Source of the DNA: Marinibaculum sp040216765
Lineage (GTDB): Bacteria > Pseudomonadota > Alphaproteobacteria > Ferrovibrionales > Ferrovibrionaceae
NCBI GenBank assembly: GCA_040216765.1
Contig: JAVJON010000028.1
Span: 79,332-143,331 of the forward strand
Direction: 5' to 3'
DNA: 64,000 bases
Under the pieces are notes generated by a model that saw only the letters and a program-made list of their open reading frames with translations, was not told where the DNA came from and did no database searches. A program made the position numbers and the translations under genes. Below are positions 8,954 to 16,381 of the stretch, piece by piece; positions within the stretch are counted from its first letter, which is position 1; the number at the start of each line of letters is the position of its first letter.

Positions 8954-9838
8954 TCAGGTGAACTGCGACATGTGGGTGCAGGCGCGCTTCACCATCTCGG
9001 TGTAGAATTCCTCGCTCAACAGGCTGCTGCCATGGTCCTGGATGAACTTCAGCTGCTCGGGCGAGATGTCGACCGGGTTGGTCTCCACCTGGTCGGGCCA
9101 TTTCGTCACCGGCGTGCGGTCGACCGGGGTGACGAATTCCAGGGTCAGGGCGCCGTCATAGCCGACCTCGCGCAGGGTCTTGACGATCGGCCCCCAGTCC
9201 AGCTGTCCCATGCCCGGCGGCATGCGGTTGTTGTCGGCCACATGGAAGTCCGTCAGCAGGGGACCCGCGGTATGGATCGCGGCGAGGAAGTCGTCCTCCT
9301 CGATGTTCATGTGGAAGGCGTCCAGGCAGACCCCGCAATTGGGCCCGACCGCCTGCGCCAGGGCCACCGCCTGGTCGGCGCGGTTCAGGAAATAGGTCTC
9401 GAAACGGTTCAACGGCTCGATGGCGATCCGGATGCCGTGGGATTCGGTCAGCGCGTAGAGCTCCTTGAGGCCGTCTACGACCCACTGCCATTCCTCCTCC
9501 GGCGTGCCGTCGGGGACGATCTTGCCCACCGTCGCCGGGACGACGGTCAGTTCCCGGCCGTCCAGCTCGTGCACCATCGTCGCCACCCGCTTCATGTAGT
9601 CGACGCTGGCGGCGCGCTGCCCGGCATCCTTGGCGGCAAGGTTGCGCTCGCCGAGGGTGAGGGTGACGCCGCCCCAGCAGAACATGTCGAGCTCTTTCAG
9701 CAGGGCGCGGATGTCCCTGGTGTTGTACTGGTCGGGCTCCCCGCTGATCTCGATGCTTTTCAGCCCCCACTGGCGGCCCCGCCGCAGGGTCGTCTCCACA
9801 GGCTCCGCCCGCATCCAGTTGTGCGTGGAAATGTGCAT
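8954..9838 (-). CDS. Sugar phosphate isomerase/epimerase-family TIM barrel (xylose-isomerase-like)
   Basis: A 294-residue TIM-barrel protein of the AP-endonuclease-2-like sugar isomerase/epimerase family. The metal-binding pattern appears as Glu/His residues in AIEPLNRFETYF, CLDAFHMNIEEDD, FHVADNNR and LTLEFVTP. It is the first gene of the five-gene operon, behind GGGAGG with 8-base spacing. The 3-keto-sugar epimerases and hydroxypyruvate isomerase share this fold. The gene order (isomerase, dehydratase, VOC, dehydrogenase, regulator) suggests catabolism of a sugar acid or polyol. The translated frame continues far upstream of 9838, but only this start has a ribosome site. Confidence 0.83.
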   Translation of the reverse strand: MHISTHNWMRAEPVETTLRRGRQWGLKSIEISGEPDQYNTRDIRALLKELDMFCWGGVTLTLGERNLAAKDAGQRAASVDYMKRVATMVHELDGRELTVVPATVGKIVPDGTPEEEWQWVVDGLKELYALTESHGIRIAIEPLNRFETYFLNRADQAVALAQAVGPNCGVCLDAFHMNIEEDDFLAAIHTAGPLLTDFHVADNNRMPPGMGQLDWGPIVKTLREVGYDGALTLEFVTPVDRTPVTKWPDQVETNPVDISPEQLKFIQDHGSSLLSEEFYTEMVKRACTHMSQFT

Positions 9839-9910
9839 CAAGCTGTCCTCCCGAATGTGCCGGGCAATTCGATTTCGCCCGTGCCGGCTTTTTCTGCCAG
9901 TGAAATGCGT

Positions 9911-9933
9911 CCAAATTGGCCCAACCAATTTGG
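9911..9933. promoter_or_regulatory. FadR/LldR-type operator palindrome
   Basis: CCAAATTGG (9911-9919) and CCAATTTGG (9925-9933) form a perfect 9-bp inverted repeat around a 5-base centre. The inner AATTGGCCCAACCAATT (9914-9930) differs by one base from the operator I recall for the FadR-type lactate regulator LldR (centre CCCTA). It lies 73-95 bases upstream of the first gene of the operon that ends in an FCD-type GntR gene. It is most likely that regulator's binding site. Confidence 0.75.
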
Positions 9934-10008
9934 TTCCGTTGGGTCCGACTATGCCATCGGCGAGGGCGCCCTGTAAAGTTGCAGGGCGCAGGCGCGGCCG
10001 CCGCCGGG

Positions 10009-10695
10009 TCAGCCGGCGGACAGCATGCCGATCACATCGTCCACAGTCCGGACGTCGCCCATCGTGTCCAGGAAATTGGCCAGCGCCGCGTTGTGCTCGC
10101 GGTCGGTGCGGCCGGCATTCGCGTCGGCGACGAAGATCGTCTTGAAGTCCAGCGCGGCGGCTTCCCGCGCGGTGCAGTCGCAGCAGACATTGGTGACGGT
10201 GCCGGCGATCAGCACGGTGTCGATGCCGGCCTCGCGGAGCTGCCGCTCCAGCCGGCCCTGGCTGCCCAGGAAGCCGCCGAAGCGGTTCTTCGACAGTTCC
10301 CAGTCCGTCGCGCGCCGCTCCAGCGCCGGCCAGATGCGGTGGCTGGCCGCACCCAGGGTCAGGCTGTCGCGGAAGCTCTTCGCACGCGCGGGACCGAACA
10401 GATGGTCGAACAGGTTCGGCCAGCGGTCGTCCGGGTCGGGCCCGTAGGTCGAGACGATCCAGACCACCTGTCCGCCCGCATCCCGCAGGGCGCCGGCCAG
10501 GCGGTTCACGGCGGGCACGATCTCGCGCGCCATCGCCACCGAACCGGGGATCTCCGGGTCCATGAAGGCAACCTGCAGGTCGACGACCAGCAGCGCGGTT
10601 TTCGCGGGCTGCAGCCTGTCGAACACGGTGAGCCGGCCGCGCCGCGCCAGGATCCGCTCGGCCACGTCCGCCGGAAGGTCGAAGGGATGGGGCAT
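10009..10695 (-). CDS. Isochorismatase-family cysteine hydrolase
   Basis: A 228-residue cytoplasmic hydrolase of the isochorismatase/nicotinamidase superfamily. The catalytic triad is visible: D39 (LLVVDLQVAF), K136 (LSKNRFGGF) and C171 (GTVTNVCCDCTAREA, with the usual cis-peptide just before the cysteine). Family members hydrolyse N-carbamoylsarcosine, biuret, ureidoacrylate, nicotinamide or maleamate. The amide-cleaving members fit the several amidases in this window. It lies upstream of the five-gene operon on the same strand, but the operator between them suggests separate control. Confidence 0.85.
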   Translation of the reverse strand: MPHPFDLPADVAERILARRGRLTVFDRLQPAKTALLVVDLQVAFMDPEIPGSVAMAREIVPAVNRLAGALRDAGGQVVWIVSTYGPDPDDRWPNLFDHLFGPARAKSFRDSLTLGAASHRIWPALERRATDWELSKNRFGGFLGSQGRLERQLREAGIDTVLIAGTVTNVCCDCTAREAAALDFKTIFVADANAGRTDREHNAALANFLDTMGDVRTVDDVIGMLSAG

Positions 10696-10759
10696 CGCTT
10701 TCTCTCCAGGCAGCCGGATCCGTCGGCGCGGATGGTATCACAGGGCAGCCATGCAGCGG

Positions 10760-11137
10760 TCAGGCGCCCGCGCGGCGATAGCGGGTGAGCGATCCGGCCA
10801 GGGCCGGGAAGACGCCGCGGCAGACCCGGTCGAGCCAGAGGGCGCCGGCTTGTTTCGGCAGCCGCGCGGCGCGGGTGCCCAGCTGGGCGTAGACCGCCAT
10901 CACCGCCAGGTCCAGGCCGGCGAAGGCCAGGGCCAGGGCCAGGCACTGCGGCGGTTGCGCCGCCGCCGGGTCGATGAACTGCAGCAGCAGGGCGCCCAGC
11001 CCCAGCGCCACCGCGCCCGCCAGCAGCAGGTCCCACACGACGGCGCCGGCCATGCCCCAGCCGGCGCGCCGCGCACCGAAGCGCGAGCCGTTCGTCAGCG
11101 CCACCGTGGCAAAGGCCAGCAGGGTCATGGCCCTCAT
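10760..11137 (-). CDS. Shortened LysE/RhtB-family exporter, probably a remnant
   Basis: This 125-residue membrane protein looks like a LysE-family amino-acid exporter reduced from the usual 200 or so residues. Residues 5-45 match the family N terminus but lack its conserved PGP segment. The sequence then jumps to FIDPAAAQPPQ, which resembles the second half of the family. The C terminus LDRVCRGVFPALAGSL matches the family end. The middle third, including helices 2-3 and their loop, appears deleted in frame. A ribosome site (AAGGGGAGA) precedes the ATG, so it may still be translated. Transport function is doubtful. Confidence 0.5.
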   Translation of the reverse strand: MRAMTLLAFATVALTNGSRFGARRAGWGMAGAVVWDLLLAGAVALGLGALLLQFIDPAAAQPPQCLALALAFAGLDLAVMAVYAQLGTRAARLPKQAGALWLDRVCRGVFPALAGSLTRYRRAGA

Positions 11138-11230
11138 CGCGCGGTCTCCCCTTCGGTCCGGCGGCAGACTGGCACGGACCGGTTTGCCTGTCAGGCGGGT
11201 GCCGATCCGACGCAAAGGGTGAGGTTGAAA

Positions 11231-11252
11231 TATATGGCATATGCCGCCATAT
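11231..11252. promoter_or_regulatory. AT-rich palindromic control region of the toxin-antitoxin pair
   Basis: ATATGGC (11232-11238) and GCCATAT (11246-11252) form a 7-bp inverted repeat around 7 bases, and GGCATATGCC (11236-11245) is a perfect 10-bp palindrome inside it. The AT-rich block stands out from its GC-rich surroundings and sits just upstream of the toxin start. It is a good candidate for the promoter and for self-repression by the HTH antitoxin. Confidence 0.5.
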
Positions 11253-11267
11253 GGTCATGGACACTAT

Positions 11268-11567
11268 ATGGGGCAGCCGGTGAACGCGGAGCTGCTGTTT
11301 CAGCAACGCATCGACTATGACGATGGCGGTATCGTCGAGATGGTGATCTGGCGGGTGCCCGTCGCGGTGCCCGGTTCGACCCATTGGCTGAAATACTCGC
11401 TCTTCTACGGTCGGCCGGGCCTTCGCGAAGTCGGCTATGACAATGAGCGCGGCAAGGGCGATCACCGGCACTTCATGGGTCGCGAGACCGGCTACGCGTT
11501 CCGATCCGTGGAACAGCTGGTGGCGGATTTCTGGGCCGATGTCCGGACGGTGCGAGGCGCGACATGA
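11268..11567 (+). CDS. tumE: TumE-family toxin (DUF6516-like)
   Basis: A protein of about 99 residues resembling the TumE toxin family: LLFQQRIDYDDGGIVEMVIW, then VPGSTHWLKYSLFY, the highly conserved YDNERGKGDHRH, and the C-terminal VEQLVADFWADVR. TumE toxins are thought to act as ribonucleases held in check by their partner. The gene overlaps the HTH gene by ATGA, as in known pairs. The start is uncertain: ATG 11268 has only a weak ribosome site, while GTG 11280 sits 6 bases after GGGG and gives the family-like beginning NAELL. An ATG at 11241 lies inside the palindrome and is unlikely. Confidence 0.82.
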   Translation: MGQPVNAELLFQQRIDYDDGGIVEMVIWRVPVAVPGSTHWLKYSLFYGRPGLREVGYDNERGKGDHRHFMGRETGYAFRSVEQLVADFWADVRTVRGAT

Positions 11568-11914
11568 GCGAAGTCAAGGTAACCGTGGGCGGCGATTTCG
11601 AGGATCAGGCCTCGCGGCGTTTCATTGACGCCTGGCATCGCGCGGAGCGCGGTGCGACTGCCCCGGAACGTCATCTTGCGTTCGAAAGCTGGGAGGCGCT
11701 GGCGAAGGTCCTGACCGGCCGGCGGGTCGCGCTGCTGCGCCACGTACGGCACAACGAAGTGGCAAGCATCAGGGCCCTGGCGGCGGCGCTCGGACGGGAC
11801 TACAGCAATGTGCATCGGGATGTGCGGAGCCTCGAGGCCGCCGGGCTGCTCGAGGTGACGGAGGCAGGGCTGCGGGCCGACTATGATGCGATCGATGCGA
11901 AGGTCGCGATCTGA
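11564..11914 (+). CDS. tumA: TumA-type antitoxin, winged-helix DNA-binding protein
   Basis: A 116-residue winged-helix protein of the HVO_A0114-like group that accompanies TumE toxins. The helix-turn-helix is clear: NEVASIRALAAALGRDYSNV with HRDVRSLEAAGLLEV as recognition helix and wing. The N-terminal half (FESWEALAKVLTGRRVALLRH) resembles other antitoxins of this type. It overlaps the toxin gene by four bases (ATGA). Expected roles are neutralising the toxin and repressing the operon through the palindromes at 11231-11252. The toxin-first gene order is normal for this family. Confidence 0.82.
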   Translation: MSEVKVTVGGDFEDQASRRFIDAWHRAERGATAPERHLAFESWEALAKVLTGRRVALLRHVRHNEVASIRALAAALGRDYSNVHRDVRSLEAAGLLEVTEAGLRADYDAIDAKVAI

Positions 11915-11935
11915 GGCCCGGCCTGCCGAGCGGCC

Positions 11936-13117
11936 CTACAGCGCCATGCCGGCGGCATGGCCGCTGGCCCAGGCCCATTGGAAATTGTAGCCGCCCAGCC
12001 AGCCGGTGACGTCGACCGCCTCGCCGATGGCGAACAGGCCGGGGAGCATCCGCGCCTCCATGCTCTTCGACGACAGGCCGTCGGTGGCAATGCCGCCGGC
12101 GGTGACCTCGGCCTTGGCGAAGCCCTCGGTGCCGGTCGGGTGGAACGGCCAGGCGGCGAGCATGCGTTCCGCAGCTTCCAGCCTGCGGTCTGCCAGGTTG
12201 CCCAGGTCGCCCGTCAGGCCCAGCCGGTCGGCCAGCGCCTCGGCCAGGCGGGCGGGCAGGTGCTGCGCCAGGGTGCCGCGCAGATGGCTGCGGGGCTGCG
12301 CGCCCTTGGCCGCGCGCAGCCAGCCGGCGGTCGCATCGGGCAGGAAGTCGATGGCGATCGGCTGGCCGTGCCGCCAGTAGGAGGAGAGCTGCAGGATCGC
12401 CGGCCCGCTGAGGCCCTTGTGGGTGAACAGCGCGGCTTCCGGGAAGGCCGCCTTGCCGCAGCGCGCCACGACCGGCGCGGCGACCCCGGACAGCGCACGG
12501 AACAGCGCCTCGTCCGGGCCGAGGGTCAGCGGCACCAGGGCCGGCCGCGGCTCCACCACCTTCAGGCCGAAGCGACGTGCCAGGTCATAGGCGAAGCCGG
12601 TCGCGCCCATCTTCGGGATCGACGGCCCGCCGGTGGCGATGACCAGGGCGGGCGCGACAACCGGGCCGCCGGCCAGGGCGACACGGAACAGGCCGTCGGC
12701 ATGGCCGATATCCGCGACCGCCTGTCCCAGCCGGATCTCCACCGCGCCCTTCGCGCATTCGTCCAGCAGCATGTCCAGGATCTGCCGGGCGGAGCCGTCG
12801 CAGAACAGCTGGCCCAGGGTCTTCTCGTGCCAGGCGATGCCGTGGCTGTCGACCAGGGCGACGAAGTCCTGGGGCGTGTAGCGGCTGAGCGCCGACTTGT
12901 GGAAATGCGGGTTGGCCGACAGGTAGCGCTCCGGCGGCGCCTCGCGGTTGGTGAAATTGCAGCGCCCGCCGCCGGAAATCAGGATCTTCTTGCCCGGCGC
13001 CTCGGCATGGTCCAGCAGCAGGACGCGGCGGCCGCGCTGGCCGGCGACGGCCGCGCACATCAGCCCGGCGCCGCCGGCGCCCAGCACGATCGCGTCGAAG
13101 CGCGCCCCGCCCGCCAT
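11936..13117 (-). CDS. BaiN/HI0933-family FAD-dependent oxidoreductase
   Basis: A 393-residue flavoprotein of the HI0933/BaiN/RdsA family. It begins with the FAD-binding FDAIVLGAGGAGLMCA and then the family-specific GKKILISGGGRCNFTN. The C terminus ends with the second FAD motif GLFAIGEAVDVTGWLGGYNFQWAWASG. BaiN reduces bile-acid intermediates, but most members have no known substrate. It starts 10 bases after the MarR gene on the same strand, so the two are probably cotranscribed. A longer start at 13159 would overlap the MarR gene by 32 bases and lacks family support. Confidence 0.88.
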   Translation of the reverse strand: MAGGARFDAIVLGAGGAGLMCAAVAGQRGRRVLLLDHAEAPGKKILISGGGRCNFTNREAPPERYLSANPHFHKSALSRYTPQDFVALVDSHGIAWHEKTLGQLFCDGSARQILDMLLDECAKGAVEIRLGQAVADIGHADGLFRVALAGGPVVAPALVIATGGPSIPKMGATGFAYDLARRFGLKVVEPRPALVPLTLGPDEALFRALSGVAAPVVARCGKAAFPEAALFTHKGLSGPAILQLSSYWRHGQPIAIDFLPDATAGWLRAAKGAQPRSHLRGTLAQHLPARLAEALADRLGLTGDLGNLADRRLEAAERMLAAWPFHPTGTEGFAKAEVTAGGIATDGLSSKSMEARMLPGLFAIGEAVDVTGWLGGYNFQWAWASGHAAGMAL

Positions 13118-13127
13118 CCGCGACAGG

Positions 13128-13691
13128 TCAGTCCCGCCCGGCGAGCATGCGCGAGCCATGGTCGTACAGGCCGGTGACCAGGCCCAGCATGCGGGTCGCT
13201 TCCGCCAGGCGCTCGTCGAAGGCGGGCATCGCGACGGTGGGGTCCATCAGCATCTCGCGCCGCCGCGCGACCAGGTCGTCCGTCAGGGTGCGGCCCTTCG
13301 CCGTGATCCGGTAGGCGGTCTCGCGCGGCGCGGCGCCCGGCACCTTTTCCACGAAGCCGGCCTTGATCAGCTTGCGCAGCGAATACTGGATGTTGGACAC
13401 GTCGTCGCGGTTGGCGAAGCGCGACAGGTCCGCGATGCCGCGGGGCCGGCCCGCGGTCATCAGGAGCTGCAGGATCACATTGTCCTGGCCGGAGAGATTA
13501 TGCTCCCGCGCCGCCGGCCCCATGATCGCCGCGGCGAAGCGATAGAAGCCTTCCGCCGCGCAGATCAGCGTCTGTTCGAAATCCGTGATCGCCTGCTCGT
13601 GCGGGGTCTGCGCCAGATGCGCCGGCTCCTTGCGCAGGGCCGCCCGGGCCTTGCCCGCCTGGGCCGGGGCAGCAGTCTCGGACTGGGCCAT
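13128..13691 (-). CDS. MarR-family transcriptional regulator
   Basis: A 187-residue winged-helix regulator. The core at residues 60-140 shows NVILQLLMTAGRPRGIADLS, the recognition helix SNIQYSLRKLIKAGFVEKV and the wing RETAYRITAKGRTLTDD. It is divergent from the fused aryl-CoA monooxygenase gene, 142 bases away. MarR proteins next to aromatic acid-CoA genes usually repress them until the acid or its CoA ester binds. Palindromic AT-rich sequence at 13726-13745 is the likely operator. The ATG at 13691 is preferred over upstream starts that would run through that operator. Confidence 0.85.
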   Translation of the reverse strand: MAQSETAAPAQAGKARAALRKEPAHLAQTPHEQAITDFEQTLICAAEGFYRFAAAIMGPAAREHNLSGQDNVILQLLMTAGRPRGIADLSRFANRDDVSNIQYSLRKLIKAGFVEKVPGAAPRETAYRITAKGRTLTDDLVARRREMLMDPTVAMPAFDERLAEATRMLGLVTGLYDHGSRMLAGRD

Positions 13692-13725
13692 TGCGTCGCG
13701 CTCCGTTTGACAGAATGAAACTACC

Positions 13726-13745
13726 ATGTAAATTACAACGTACAT
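13726..13745. promoter_or_regulatory. Candidate MarR operator in the divergent promoter
   Basis: ATGTA (13726-13730) and TACAT (13741-13745) are inverted around 10 bases, and GTAAATTAC (13728-13736) is itself a 9-base palindrome. The block is AT-rich in a GC-rich setting and lies 35 bases upstream of the MarR start and about 90 upstream of the divergent enzyme start. This is the normal place for MarR control of both genes. Confidence 0.45.
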
Positions 13746-13833
13746 TCTATATGGCATTCGCCGCCAGGCACAAGCGCTTCGGATCGTGCCCGGGACGGCG
13801 GAGCGGCCGGGCGCAGCAGCGGGAGGCAGGGCG

Positions 13834-16191
13834 ATGAAGGTGAACGTGATCGGCGGCGGGCCGGGCGGGCTGTTCTATGCGATCCTGCACAAGAAGGCGC
13901 ATCCCGCGGACGAGGTGACGGTGTTCGAGCGCAACCGCGCCGACGACACCTTCGGCTTCGGCGTGGTGCTCTCGGCCGCCACCCTGGGCAATGTCTATGC
14001 CGCGGACCACGAGACCTACACCAGTATCGAGCGCGCCTTCGCCTATTGGGACGACATCTACACCCATTTCCGCGGCCATGTGCTGAAGTCCGCCGGCCAT
14101 GCCTTTTCCGGCGTTTCGCGGCTGAAGCTGCTGCAGATCCTGCAGGACCGCGCGCAGGCGCTGGGCGTGACGATCCACTACGAGCATGACGTCGCGGACC
14201 TGGCGCCCTGCCTGGCGGCCGACCTGGTGGTGGCGGCCGACGGCATCAACTCACGGGTGCGGGAGGGCTGGAAGGCGCATTTCCGGCCGCATACCGACCT
14301 GCGCCCCAACAAGTTCACCTGGCTGGGCGCGCAGATGACCCTGCCGGGCTTCACCTATGTCTTCAAGAACAACGAACATGGCGTCTGGACCGCGCATGCC
14401 TACCAGTACGAGCCGGGCATGTGCACCGTCGTGGCGGAGACCACGGACGAGGCCTTCGCCGCCGCCGGGCTGGAGACCGAGAACGAGGCCAAGACCGTCG
14501 CCTATCTGGAGGAGGTCTTTGCCGGGGAGTTCGGCCGCGGCAAGCTGATCACCAACCGGTCGTACTGGCGCAACTTCCCGATGATGCGGCTGGACACCTG
14601 GGTGAAGGACAATGTGGTCCTGCTGGGCGATGCCGCCCATACCGCGCATTTCTCCATCGGCTCCGGCACCAAGCTGGCGATGGAAAGCGCGATCGCCCTG
14701 GCCGAGGCGGTCGATGCCGATTACGGCGACCTGCCCAAGGCGCTGGCGGCGTTCGACACCACCCGGCGCGACGAGGTGGAGCGCACCCAGCATGCCGCCG
14801 ATGTCAGCCTGGTCTGGTTCGAGAACGTCAAGCGGCTGTGGGACGTGGACCCGGAGCAGTTCAATTTCTCGCTGCTGTCGCGGTCCAAGCAGATCACCTA
14901 CGAGAACCTGCGCGAGCGCGACCCGTCCGTCGTCGAGCAGGTCGACCGCTGGTACACCGCGAAGGTGGCCAAGGCGGAGGGGCTGATCGCGCCGGAGCCG
15001 CCGGTGCCGCCGATGTTCACGCCGTTCCGGCTGCGCGACATGGTGGTGCCGAACCGGGTCGTGGTCTCGCCGATGTGCCAGTATTCCGCCACCGACGGCA
15101 TGCCGAACGACTGGCACCTGATGCATCTGGGCGCGCGCGCCGTGGGCGGCGCCGGCCTGGTGGTGACCGAGATGACCTGCATCGCCGCCGATGCCCGGAT
15201 CAGCCCCGGCTGCGCCGGCATCTGGAGCGACGAACAGGCGGCGCAGTGGCGCCGCATCACCGATTTCGTGCATGCCCACAGCGCGGCGAAGATCGCCCTG
15301 CAGATCGGCCATGCCGGCCGCAAGGGCTCCACCCAGCTGGCCTGGGAACGCATCGACCGGCCCCTGCCCACCGGCAACTGGCCGATCTACTCGGCCTCGC
15401 CGCTGCCCTATTTCCCCGGCGAGAGCCAGGTGCCGATCGAGATGACCGAGGCCGACATGGCGCGGGTGAAGGCGCAGTTCGTCGCTGCCGCGCAGGCCGG
15501 CGAGCGCAGCAACTTCGACATGCTGGAGCTGCACCTGGCACATGGCTACCTGCTGGCCAGCTTCATCTCGCCGCTGACCAATCGCCGCACGGACGGCTAT
15601 GGCGGCGGGCTGGAGGCGCGGATGCGCTATCCGCTGGAGGTGCTGGACGCGGTGCGGGCCGCCTGGCCGGAGCACAAGCCGCTGTCGGTGCGGATCTCCG
15701 CCACCGACTGGGCGGAGGGCGGGCTGGACGGGCCCGACGCGGTCGAGATCGCGAAGATGCTGAAGGCCCACGGCACCGACCTTGTCGATGTCTCCACCGG
15801 CCAGACCGACCCCGCGTCGAAGCCGTTCTACGGCCGCATGTACCAGACCCCTTTCGCAGAGGCGATCCGGCTGGAGGCAGGGATCGCCACCATGGCGGTG
15901 GGGGCGATCACGTCCGCCGACCAGGTGAACACCATCGTCGCGTCGGGCCGCGCCGATCTCTGCGCCCTGGCGCGGCCGCACCTGACCAACCCGCATTTCA
16001 CCCTGCAGGCCGCCGCCGAATACGGCGTGGCCGCGCAGCCCTGGCCCCCGCAATACATTGCCGGAAAGCAGCAGGCTGAAAGCCTGGCGCTGCGCGCGAA
16101 GCAGGACGAGGCGGCCCGCGCGGTGAAGCCGCCGCCGATGCGGCCCGCGGCCGTGGCGGCGGGCCAGGCGGGACGCGAGGCGGCCGAGTAG
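13834..16191 (+). CDS. Bifunctional aryl-CoA monooxygenase/old-yellow-enzyme reductase (salicylyl- or 2-aminobenzoyl-CoA type)
   Basis: A 785-residue two-domain flavoprotein. Residues 1-385 are a PHBH-fold FAD monooxygenase (MKVNVIGGGPGGLFYAILHK; LGDAAHTAHFSIGSGT). Residues 390-760 are an old-yellow-enzyme FMN reductase (FTPFRLRDMVVPNRVVVSPM, GHAGRKGS, FISPLTNRRTDGYGG). This fusion is known in 2-aminobenzoyl-CoA monooxygenase/reductase and in salicylyl-CoA 5-hydroxylase. Both use a CoA-activated aromatic acid, hydroxylating the ring and, in the first case, also reducing it. No CoA ligase or thioesterase lies alongside, so the substrate is open. The ATG follows GGGAGGCAGGGCG. The MarR neighbour probably regulates it. 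Confidence 0.87.
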   Translation: MKVNVIGGGPGGLFYAILHKKAHPADEVTVFERNRADDTFGFGVVLSAATLGNVYAADHETYTSIERAFAYWDDIYTHFRGHVLKSAGHAFSGVSRLKLLQILQDRAQALGVTIHYEHDVADLAPCLAADLVVAADGINSRVREGWKAHFRPHTDLRPNKFTWLGAQMTLPGFTYVFKNNEHGVWTAHAYQYEPGMCTVVAETTDEAFAAAGLETENEAKTVAYLEEVFAGEFGRGKLITNRSYWRNFPMMRLDTWVKDNVVLLGDAAHTAHFSIGSGTKLAMESAIALAEAVDADYGDLPKALAAFDTTRRDEVERTQHAADVSLVWFENVKRLWDVDPEQFNFSLLSRSKQITYENLRERDPSVVEQVDRWYTAKVAKAEGLIAPEPPVPPMFTPFRLRDMVVPNRVVVSPMCQYSATDGMPNDWHLMHLGARAVGGAGLVVTEMTCIAADARISPGCAGIWSDEQAAQWRRITDFVHAHSAAKIALQIGHAGRKGSTQLAWERIDRPLPTGNWPIYSASPLPYFPGESQVPIEMTEADMARVKAQFVAAAQAGERSNFDMLELHLAHGYLLASFISPLTNRRTDGYGGGLEARMRYPLEVLDAVRAAWPEHKPLSVRISATDWAEGGLDGPDAVEIAKMLKAHGTDLVDVSTGQTDPASKPFYGRMYQTPFAEAIRLEAGIATMAVGAITSADQVNTIVASGRADLCALARPHLTNPHFTLQAAAEYGVAAQPWPPQYIAGKQQAESLALRAKQDEAARAVKPPPMRPAAVAAGQAGREAAE

Positions 16192-16270
16192 CGGCCCCTG
16201 CGCGTCTTGGCCCGCCGGCCTTTGCCGCCCATACTTGTGCCGGGCGGATCCCTGCCTGCGAGGGAGGATT

Positions 16271-16290
16271 GTCCCGCGATCCTGCGGGAC
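16271..16290. terminator. Hairpin downstream of the fused monooxygenase gene
   Basis: GTCCCGC (16271-16277) and GCGGGAC (16284-16290) form a perfect 7-bp stem with a 6-base loop, 80 bases past the stop codon. No T run follows, so termination is plausible but unproven. The remaining 190-base gap shows nothing else I can name. Confidence 0.35.
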
Positions 16291-16381
16291 AGGGACCGCA
16301 CCGCGACAACCATGAGCATGTGTCGTCGCAGCTGAGATTGCGGCGGCCGCACCAGGAAATGCGGACCCTGGGAGATCGCCG

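Noticed and set aside
6234..9005. A plus-strand open frame of 923 codons opposite the five-gene operon
   Set aside because: It runs through the five minus-strand genes with clear active sites and has no recognisable domain, so it is a composition artefact.
16332..16380. CTGAGAT followed by ACCCTGGGAGATC, faintly like a TPP riboswitch before the VirB11-like gene and thiamine operon
   Set aside because: The conserved ACCTGATC and the downstream GGATAATGCC-like block are missing, and no supporting stems can be drawn. It also lies upstream of the VirB11-like gene, not directly before thiO.
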